Below, in pieces: positions 1 to 5,351 of a DNA stretch of 6,576 nucleotides. Each line of letters begins with the position of its first letter. The stretch's first letter is position 1. The position numbers and the translations under genes were made by a program. Under the pieces are notes generated by a model, which was given only the letters and a program-made list of their open reading frames with translations, had not been told where the DNA came from and searched no databases. The DNA is from Campylobacterales bacterium (lineage in GTDB: Bacteria; Campylobacterota_A; Desulfurellia; JAADFJ01), in assembly GCA_027080125.1 (NCBI GenBank), contig JALWSW010000101.1, positions 1 to 6,576 of the forward strand, written 5' to 3'.

Positions 1-1
1 C

Positions 2-253
2 GTTTTGATAAAAAACTGTCTGTCCTGTTTGAAAAAAGGCGGCAAACTTTATATATTGGACTATAATCAGTTCGATATAGATAAGCTTGATCCGATTCCA
101 AGATATCTGTTTAGGCATCTGGAATGTGAGTTGGCAAGCGAATTTGTCAGATGGAATATAGAACGTTTTTTGCGTGGATACAAATTTGGAAAAATAACAA
201 AATGGTATTGGAAAAACGACAAGATAAGACTGATAAAGGCTGAAAAACTATGA
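2..253 (+). CDS. SAM-dependent methyltransferase, C-terminal fragment (5' end outside window)
   Basis: This is the last 83 or so residues of a protein whose reading frame is open to the left edge, so the true start is outside the window; the TTG at position 5 is internal. The stretch LKKGGKLYILDY is the characteristic turn and strand that follows motif III in class I (Rossmann-fold) SAM methyltransferases, often seen as LKPGG followed by a hydrophobic strand ending in D. The remainder (ERFLRGYKFGKITKWYW and on) fits the closing helix and antiparallel strand pair of that fold. The SAM-binding GxGxG motif would lie upstream and cannot be seen, so the substrate (quinone, small molecule, RNA or protein) cannot be assigned. 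The stop codon overlaps the next gene's ATG in an ATGA, indicating translational coupling. Family call fairly secure, specificity unknown. Confidence 0.72.
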   Translation, partial: VLIKNCLSCLKKGGKLYILDYNQFDIDKLDPIPRYLFRHLECELASEFVRWNIERFLRGYKFGKITKWYWKNDKIRLIKAEKL

Positions 254-1221
254 AAGAAAAGAAAATTTTTGTCAAGGATCTTCAAAATATCGGGGACGAA
301 TTTAGCTCTCTTTTTAAGGTTGGCGTAATAGAACCATTGAAAACAAGAGCGGGTAAAAAATTTTATAATATAGTTCTCAAAGACAAGACAGGCATTATTA
401 AAGCCAAGCTTTGGAATGATAAGATTGATCTCGCAAAAGGGATAAAACCTGATGATATTGTTAAAATCGAGGGTAAAACAAACAGATACGGTGGTACGCT
501 TCAGGTTATCATAAAAGATATGAGCATATCAGATTATACAAATGATGAAGATTTTAAGATACTTTCCGATAAAAAGATTTCGGATCTATCTGTTAAACTC
601 GATCGACTTATCGCAGATATCAAAAATGACGTTCTTAAAAGCCTGCTTAAAAAATTTTTCGATAACAAGAAAATCAGAAACAGATTTCTTGCTCATCCTG
701 CTGCCAAATCGATTCATCATTGCTATAAAGGAGGATTGCTTGAACATTCCGTATCTATGGCTGAGATTGCAAAAGATTTGTCAGCTCATTACGGTTTGGA
801 CGGTGACCTTCTGGTCTCTGGTGCGCTTCTTCATGACATAGGAAAGTTGTATGAGTTGACCGAAAACGGCGAATATACAAGAGAAGGACAACTCTTGGGG
901 CATCTTGCAATAGGAGTTGCCGAGATTGAAAAGGCATCAAAAGAGCTTCAGACGGAAGACTTATCGATTATACTTCATCTTAAGCATATCATAGCCTCTC
1001 ATCATGGAGAGCTTGAATGGGGAGCAATAAAAAAGCCGTTGACTGCAGAAGCAGAGTTGCTATTTAACATAGATTATACCGACTCGCGTCAAAATATTTA
1101 CAAACTGAAAAATTTTGATATTTCAAATGCTTATTCAGAAAATCTCAATACAGGCAGCAAAACGATTGGTTCGAACAACAACAAACATTCAAACAAACGC
1201 CCTACCCTATTCGGTGATTAA
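250..1221 (+). CDS. yhaM: OB-fold/HD-domain 3'-5' exoribonuclease, YhaM (Cbf1) family
   Basis: The protein has 323 residues, close to the roughly 314 of Bacillus YhaM. Residues about 15-95 form an OB-fold nucleic-acid-binding domain (KFYNIVLKDKTG, then KAKLWND, then VKIEGKTNRYGGTLQV). Residues about 145-285 form an HD phosphohydrolase domain with visible metal ligands: H166 in GGLLEHS, H195-D196 in LLHDIGK, H218 in GHL, H251-H252 in SHHGELEWG, and D275/D278 near the end. SHHGE-EWG followed by KP-T-EA is highly typical of YhaM. Known YhaM proteins degrade RNA and ssDNA from the 3' end using Mn2+; the Staphylococcus homologue Cbf1 was found as a replication-enhancer binding factor. The final 40 residues are a disordered-looking Asn/Ser/Lys-rich tail ending PTLFGD. 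The start is the ATG within ATGA, with AAAGG at 235-239 as a Shine-Dalgarno candidate. Being next to tmk and holB suits a nucleic-acid metabolism role. Family call strong, in vivo substrate inferred. Confidence 0.88.
   Translation: MKEKKIFVKDLQNIGDEFSSLFKVGVIEPLKTRAGKKFYNIVLKDKTGIIKAKLWNDKIDLAKGIKPDDIVKIEGKTNRYGGTLQVIIKDMSISDYTNDEDFKILSDKKISDLSVKLDRLIADIKNDVLKSLLKKFFDNKKIRNRFLAHPAAKSIHHCYKGGLLEHSVSMAEIAKDLSAHYGLDGDLLVSGALLHDIGKLYELTENGEYTREGQLLGHLAIGVAEIEKASKELQTEDLSIILHLKHIIASHHGELEWGAIKKPLTAEAELLFNIDYTDSRQNIYKLKNFDISNAYSENLNTGSKTIGSNNNKHSNKRPTLFGD
1213..1217 (+). promoter_or_regulatory. Shine-Dalgarno supporting the TTG start of tmk
   Basis: GGTGA lies six bases before the TTG at 1224, inside the last codons of the upstream nuclease gene. 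It matches the 3' part of the extended anti-Shine-Dalgarno complement (AAGGAGGTGA). It supports TTG as the real tmk start; the protein then begins MFIAFEGIDG, the expected first beta strand and P-loop, and no ATG or GTG in this frame would preserve that strand. Confidence 0.6.
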
Positions 1222-1223
1222 AA

Positions 1224-1832
1224 TTGTTTATTGCTTTTGAAGGTATCGATGGCTCCGGTAAATCGACCCAAATAAAGTTGTTTGCCGAGTATTTAAGGTC
1301 AAAATCGATAGATACATTTTTAACCGTTGAACCGGGCGGAACCGATAGCTCAGAGATGATAAATACAATTGTCAGAAAGTTCGATATTCCAAAAGAATCG
1401 CGACTCTTGCTTTTTATAGCCGACAGAATTATCCATATAAAAAAGATCGAGGAAAAGTTAAATGAGGGCAGATGGGTGCTTACCGATAGATATTCCTACT
1501 CTACGCTTGCCTATCAGGGATATGGAGAAGGTATCGCCATAAAAGTTATAGATGATCTTCTTCAACGATTCTGTCCGTTAATGCCAGAGGTTACTTTTTT
1601 GCTTAACATATCGCCTGAATCTGCTATAAATAGAATATATACCGGAGATGTGATTGAGAAAAAAGGATACGATTTTTATCGGCGCGTCAGAAACGGATAT
1701 CTTGAGCTGGCAAAAAGAGACAAAAGGGTGTTGATTATCGATGCGTCCGGTGATATTCAGCAGGTTCACAAAAAGATTATAGAGAAGTGGGAGAATGAAG
1801 TTAAGCGAATTAAAAGCGGCATATCTGCTTGA
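1224..1832 (+). CDS. tmk: Thymidylate kinase (dTMP kinase), somewhat divergent
   Basis: Tmk phosphorylates dTMP to dTDP with ATP in the cytoplasm, an essential step of dTTP supply. The protein has 202 residues, slightly below the usual 205-215. Visible motifs: P-loop GIDGSGKST at 7-15, EPGGT at 36-40, FIADR with R68 (dTMP-phosphate side), TDRY at 87-90 followed by S--AYQG, and the LID plus following helix at about 137-162 ending in VRNGYLELA. Oddities: the residue before EPGG is V35 where most bacterial enzymes have Arg (REPGGT); N47 replaces the usual Arg of the E-x-hydrophobic-R turn; and the LID has DVIE (142-145) where DR-E is typical. With a glycine-type P-loop, LID arginines normally supply catalytic charge, so R137 or K146/K147 may substitute. 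The TTG start follows the previous stop by two bases; the 3' end overlaps holB by 38 bases. Assignment as Tmk is secure. Confidence 0.93.
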   Translation: MFIAFEGIDGSGKSTQIKLFAEYLRSKSIDTFLTVEPGGTDSSEMINTIVRKFDIPKESRLLLFIADRIIHIKKIEEKLNEGRWVLTDRYSYSTLAYQGYGEGIAIKVIDDLLQRFCPLMPEVTFLLNISPESAINRIYTGDVIEKKGYDFYRRVRNGYLELAKRDKRVLIIDASGDIQQVHKKIIEKWENEVKRIKSGISA

Positions 1833-2484
1833 AAATGCCGATATGGAAACGGCAAAAAAAATAGTATGCGATCTATTATGCGAAAATTCGGATGCTCGGG
1901 TAGATTTTGATAAAATAAAAGGCGGATGTGGACATTGCCGTAGTTGCAATACCGTATTGAATGAAAGCAATCCCAACCTGCTTATTATAAACTCAAAAAA
2001 AGCCGTAACCATTGATGAGGTCAGATCGATAAGAGAGTTCTTTTCTTTAAAGTTGATTGGCAATAAGGACGGTTTTGTGCTAATCGATTGCGCACCGGGA
2101 ATAAATGAAGAGGCTCAAAACGCCGCATTGAAACTGTTTGAAGAGCCTCCTATGCGCACTCATTTTATTCTTGTGGGGATAAAAAGGGAAGAGCTTTTGG
2201 CGACAGTATGCTCAAGGCTTGTGATAATTGAGAATAAACTTAATAAACAAAATACAGTTGATGAAAATTTAGAAAAATTGATATTAAGCGGAAATTATGA
2301 AGATTCGGTTAAATATACTAAAAATCTTTCAAGGAAAGAGATTTCAGAGACCTTGATAGAGCTGGCAAGAAAAACCGAAAAAACAGAAATCTTTGACAAA
2401 CTTATTGAATCGGCAATAAACATCTCAAGATATAATTGTAATCAAAAGATAGCATTATTTGATATTACAAAAGGAGTATTATGA
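1795..2484 (+). CDS. holB: DNA polymerase III delta' subunit (clamp loader), short form with degenerate P-loop
   Basis: Delta' is the stator of the clamp-loader complex that places the beta clamp on DNA. Seen here: AAYLLEN at 8-14 as the first strand; a zinc module with C29, C45, C48 and C51 (CGHCRSC); IDEVRSIREFF at 73-83; a Walker-B-position strand FVLIDCAPGINEEAQNAALK and LFEEPP at 94-119, the classic delta'/DnaX signature (N-ALLK-LEEPP); and the sensor/Arg-finger element CSR at 139-141, where SRC is usual and here is SRL. There is no Walker A: the stretch from Y10 to C29 is LENADMETA-like and about four residues shorter than in P-loop relatives, so ATP binding is not expected, as in E. 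coli delta'. At 229 residues it is well short of the usual 300-330; the deficit is mainly in the C-terminal collar domain. It starts inside tmk; the next in-frame ATG (1843) would remove the first strand. It ends in an ATGA overlap with ricT. Confidence 0.85.
   Translation: MKLSELKAAYLLENADMETAKKIVCDLLCENSDARVDFDKIKGGCGHCRSCNTVLNESNPNLLIINSKKAVTIDEVRSIREFFSLKLIGNKDGFVLIDCAPGINEEAQNAALKLFEEPPMRTHFILVGIKREELLATVCSRLVIIENKLNKQNTVDENLEKLILSGNYEDSVKYTKNLSRKEISETLIELARKTEKTEIFDKLIESAINISRYNCNQKIALFDITKGVL
2470..2476 (+). promoter_or_regulatory. Strong Shine-Dalgarno of ricT inside the end of holB
   Basis: AAAGGAG lies four bases before the ricT ATG at 2481 and within the last codons of holB. It is the best consensus ribosome-binding site in the window. 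Together with the ATGA overlap it fixes the ricT start and suggests both independent initiation and coupling to delta' translation. Confidence 0.7.
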
Positions 2485-3461
2485 AAAAAATAGGCAAAGT
2501 TCAGTTTCATAAACTGGGAAGATTCGGCTATTTTTTTCTTGAGGGCGATTTTTCCGTAGGCGATTGGCTGGTTTGCGAAACCGGAGACTATGTGGATATG
2601 GGAAGATTGATCTCGATAGCTGAAAATGAAAAACCCAAGGAAGGCGGTTCGGTATTGAGGATTGCCGGAGATACTGATTATGAAAAGGCAAAATCAAACA
2701 GCTTGATCGCCAATCAATTTTTAAATACTGCTAAAACGGAGGCATCAAGACTTTGCTTGAAGATGAAACTGGTGGATGTTGCAATTACCCTTGACAGAAC
2801 ACATGCTACATTTTTCTTTACCGCCGAATCAAGAGTTGATTTCAGAACGCTTGTGAGAGCTCTGGCACACAAATTGCATTGTAGAATAGAAATGCATCAA
2901 ATAAGAGCAAGAGAAGAGACAAAACTTATTGGTGGAATAGGCGTTTGCGGACAAAGACTCTGTTGTGACCGATTCTTGCAGGATTTCAAACATATTTCCG
3001 TAGCAATGGCAAAAAATCAAAACCTGAATGCCAGCGTGAAAGGAATAAAAGGAGTATGCGGAAAACTTTTATGCTGTCTGAGCTATGAGGATGATATTTA
3101 CAGGGAGTTTAAAAAAACCGTACCAAAGATAGGAACGATAATCGAAAAGGGTGATATCAGCGGAAAGGTAGCTTTTATTTCCCCGCTAAAGAAACAGATA
3201 ACGATTAAATGCCAAAACAGCAGATATATTGATATAGACCCTTACACGTTTGAACCGGTAAAAAAGGAGATAACGGAATTTCCATCTGTTAATACGGCTG
3301 TTTTAAACAGAAATCTAAATATAAACGATTTGCCGGAAAAATTAGAGGAGAGCTATATAGATAAAACGGAAAAACCTGACGATGATAAGAAGGAAAAACC
3401 AAATCGCAGACACCACAACAAAAGGAAAAAAAGAAAAAAGAGAGGTAAAAAAAGACGATGA
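2481..3461 (+). CDS. ricT: RicT (YaaT) family PSP1-domain protein with basic tail
   Basis: The protein has 326 residues. The PSP1 domain covers about residues 75-200, with two CxxxxCC motifs: C156-GQRL-C161-C162 and C193-GKLL-C198-C199, each in the family contexts GG-GVCG-RLCC and GVCGKLLCC. In Bacillus, RicT joins RicA and RicF in the Fe-S-carrying Ric (Y) complex that works with RNase Y in mRNA maturation, and affects sporulation, competence and biofilm; the cysteines are the Fe-S ligand candidates. Residues 214-260 look like a small beta domain (PKIGTIIEKGDISGKVAFIS). After about 265 the protein becomes low-complexity: an acidic/Lys-Pro segment (about 292-308), then an extremely basic end (309-326, nearly all Lys/Arg), plausibly RNA- or ribosome-binding; that is inference. 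Location after holB matches Bacillus (holB-yaaT). Start is fixed by AAAGGAG and the ATGA overlap with holB; it ends in an ATGA overlap with metG. Family assignment strong; function outside Firmicutes is little established. Confidence 0.9.
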   Translation: MKKIGKVQFHKLGRFGYFFLEGDFSVGDWLVCETGDYVDMGRLISIAENEKPKEGGSVLRIAGDTDYEKAKSNSLIANQFLNTAKTEASRLCLKMKLVDVAITLDRTHATFFFTAESRVDFRTLVRALAHKLHCRIEMHQIRAREETKLIGGIGVCGQRLCCDRFLQDFKHISVAMAKNQNLNASVKGIKGVCGKLLCCLSYEDDIYREFKKTVPKIGTIIEKGDISGKVAFISPLKKQITIKCQNSRYIDIDPYTFEPVKKEITEFPSVNTAVLNRNLNINDLPEKLEESYIDKTEKPDDDKKEKPNRRHHNKRKKRKKRGKKRR

Positions 3462-5308
3462 AAAACTGTTTTTATGTCACAACTCCGATTTATTATGTAA
3501 ATGACATTCCCCATATTGGTCATGCATATACAACTATTGCAGCCGATACCATGGCAAGATACAAAAGAATGGCAGGTTTTGATACATTTTTTCTCACCGG
3601 AACCGACGAGCACGGACAAAAAATCGAAAGAGCGGCTAAGTCTCAAAATATTGAACCGTTGGAACTTGCCGATAATGTTGTCTTGAGATTTAAAAATCTA
3701 TGGAAAAAACTTGATATTACAAATGACGATTTCATAAGAACCACCGAGCCCAGACATCTAAAATTTGTTCAGATACTCTTTAACAAGCTATATGAACAGG
3801 GCGATATATATCTTGGAAATTATGAAGGTTGGTATTGTACCCCTTGCGAATCGTTTTTTACCGAAACGGAGGCTTCGGAAAAACTTTGTCCTCAGTGCGG
3901 AAGATCATTGGAAAGGCTTCAAGAGGAAAGTTACTTTTTTAAACTTTCAAAATATCAGGATAGATTGCTTGAGTTCTATGAAGCAAATCCTGATTTTGTA
4001 ATACCGAATACAAGATTTAACGAGGTAAAAAGTTTCGTAAAAGGAGGATTGAACGACCTTTCTGTAAGCAGAACCTCATTTAGCTGGGGAATTCCGGTGC
4101 CGTTCAACGACAAGCACGTTATATATGTTTGGTTTGATGCACTTATCAATTATATAAGCGCTATTAATTACGGTTGTCAAAACAGTGAAACATCCAAATA
4201 TTGGCCTGCAACTCATATAGTAGGCAAGGATATTATTCAGTTTCATGCAGTATATTGGCCGGCGATGCTCATGGCCGCAGGCATAGAACCGCCCAGACAG
4301 GTTGTAGCTCACGGTTGGTGGACATCAGAGGGCAAAAAGATGAGCAAATCACTTGGCAATGTCGTTGACCCGAACGATATGATAGATCGGTTTGGTCGTG
4401 ACCAGTTCAGATATTTTCTACTGCGCGAGGTGCCTTTCGGTCAGGACGGAGATTTCTCAATCAAATCAATAAAAGGAAGAATCAACAACGATCTTGCCAA
4501 CGATTTGGGAAATCTGTTTAACAGAGTAGCAACGCTTATAAAGAAAAACTGCTCAGGCATAATCCCTGATACATCAGGTGAGCCTGAGGTGAAAATAAAT
4601 TTTGAAAAGATGCGAGAATCGGTAGATGCAAGTATGATAAAATTCGACTTTTTGAACGCGTTGAAAGCGATATGGAGCTATATAAGATGGGTGAATAAAT
4701 TTATCACCGATAATGCGCCCTGGGCGCTTACCGACAAAACAAAGATTGACAACGTTCTTGCCTCAGCAGCCTATGCTCTGCACGCAATAGCGTTTCAACT
4801 TGCCCCGTTTATGCCCGATACTGCTAAAGCCATAAAAGAACGTCTTTCCGATGATGCCGAATTTAATTGGGGTAATTTCAGATGGGATATAAGAGGCAAT
4901 AAAGTTACAAAAGGGGCAATTTTATTCAGAAGGTATGAGCTTGAGGAAAAATCCGAGAAAAAAAATAAAGAGCAGAAAAAGGAATCATATATATCAATAG
5001 ATGATGTTATGAAACTTAAACTTAAGACTGCCGAGATTGTTTCGGCAAAACGGGTGGAAAAATCGGAAAAACTGATAAAACTTGAGCTTAAGCTTAAAGA
5101 TGAAAGGCGAACGATTGTTGCCGGAATAGGCAAATCGTATAGCCCGGAAGAGCTTATAGGCAAGCATATCGTTATAGTCTCAAATCTTATGCCAAGAAAG
5201 CTTTTCGGTATAGAATCTAACGGAATGCTTCTTGCTGCCTCAAGCGGTGATAAGCTCTCATTATTGACTGTTGATAAAGTTATCGAATCAGGAAGCTCAA
5301 TCCATTAA
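3458..5308 (+). CDS. metG: Methionyl-tRNA synthetase with C-terminal tRNA-binding domain
   Basis: MetRS charges tRNA-Met with methionine using ATP. The protein has 616 residues. Its N-terminus reads YVTTPIYYVNDIPHIGH, giving the class I HIGH motif at 19-22. The connective-peptide zinc knuckle has two CxxC pairs, C127/C130 and C144/C147. Methionine-pocket signatures follow (SWGIPVP at 209-215, VWFDALINY at 224-232, GKDI-FHA-YWPA at 256-269). KMSKS is at 294-298. The alpha-helical anticodon-binding domain spans about 340-475 and contains ITDNAPW (416-422). A charged Lys/Glu linker at 496-509 leads to a Trbp111/EMAP-type OB domain (511-616; MKLKLKTAEIV, GKHIVIVSNL, GIESNGMLLAA), normally used for dimerisation and tRNA binding. 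All catalytic motifs are intact. The ATG overlaps the ricT stop; AGAGG at 3441-3445 is a weakly spaced Shine-Dalgarno, so coupling probably matters. A terminator-like hairpin follows eight bases after the stop codon. Confidence 0.97.
   Translation: MKNCFYVTTPIYYVNDIPHIGHAYTTIAADTMARYKRMAGFDTFFLTGTDEHGQKIERAAKSQNIEPLELADNVVLRFKNLWKKLDITNDDFIRTTEPRHLKFVQILFNKLYEQGDIYLGNYEGWYCTPCESFFTETEASEKLCPQCGRSLERLQEESYFFKLSKYQDRLLEFYEANPDFVIPNTRFNEVKSFVKGGLNDLSVSRTSFSWGIPVPFNDKHVIYVWFDALINYISAINYGCQNSETSKYWPATHIVGKDIIQFHAVYWPAMLMAAGIEPPRQVVAHGWWTSEGKKMSKSLGNVVDPNDMIDRFGRDQFRYFLLREVPFGQDGDFSIKSIKGRINNDLANDLGNLFNRVATLIKKNCSGIIPDTSGEPEVKINFEKMRESVDASMIKFDFLNALKAIWSYIRWVNKFITDNAPWALTDKTKIDNVLASAAYALHAIAFQLAPFMPDTAKAIKERLSDDAEFNWGNFRWDIRGNKVTKGAILFRRYELEEKSEKKNKEQKKESYISIDDVMKLKLKTAEIVSAKRVEKSEKLIKLELKLKDERRTIVAGIGKSYSPEELIGKHIVIVSNLMPRKLFGIESNGMLLAASSGDKLSLLTVDKVIESGSSIH
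4552..4588. repeat. Nested inverted repeat inside metG
   Basis: An outer perfect 7-base arm pair, CTCAGGC (4552-4558) and GCCTGAG (4582-4588), encloses an inner perfect 6-base pair, CCTGAT (4565-4570) and ATCAGG (4573-4578). The CAGG/CCTG core therefore occurs four times in 37 bases. It encodes residues 365-377 of MetRS, a region that falls between catalytic and anticodon-binding domains. No T-run follows, so it is not an intrinsic terminator. It could form an mRNA hairpin, or it may be chance. Confidence 0.4.
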
Positions 5309-5315
5309 AACCGAA

Positions 5316-5351
5316 GATGCGGACGCCGTGAAAGCGGTGCATCGTTTTTTT
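5316..5351 (+). terminator. Intrinsic terminator-like or attenuator hairpin after metG, overlapping helicase start
   Basis: GATGC (5316-5320) pairs with GCATC (5339-5343), and GCCG (5325-5328) pairs with CGGT (5335-5338, one G-T wobble). This gives nine base pairs with a four-base bulge (GGAC) and a six-base loop (TGAAAG). One base later come seven T's (5345-5351). The 29-base hairpin is about 65% G+C in an A+T-rich neighbourhood. It begins eight bases after the metG stop codon, the usual place for a Rho-independent terminator. The same bases lie in the open helicase frame: the T-run encodes the Phe-Phe of the conserved RFF--DG start region. It is therefore either a partial terminator/attenuator between metG and the helicase, or a coincidence kept unfolded by translation. 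No folding energy was computed. Confidence 0.5.

Noticed and set aside
1001..1020. CTCTC/GAGAG short inverted repeat in the nuclease gene
   Set aside because: Only five base pairs, and it falls on the catalytic SHHGE-EW motif, so coding constraint explains it.
1578..2063. 161-codon open frame on the minus strand across the tmk-holB junction
   Set aside because: It is antisense to two well-recognised genes, has no recognisable domain, and its composition (Ser/Phe/Leu-rich) is what antisense of Lys/Glu/Asp-rich coding gives.
5085..5100. TTAAGCTTAA palindrome and repeated CTTAA units in metG
   Set aside because: They encode alternating Leu-Lys-Glu strands of the tRNA-binding domain with biased codons; there is no flanking structure or further copy arrangement.
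4795..5163. 122-codon Ser-rich open frame on the minus strand within metG
   Set aside because: It is the antisense shadow of the Lys/Glu-rich linker and tRNA-binding domain; the poly-Ser/Leu pattern mirrors GAA/AAA codons.
5264..5299. TTGACT/TTGATA resembling a -35 box before the helicase
   Set aside because: No acceptable -10 hexamer occurs 16-18 bases downstream (the region reads ATCAGG or AGCTCA), and the motif is explained by metG coding.
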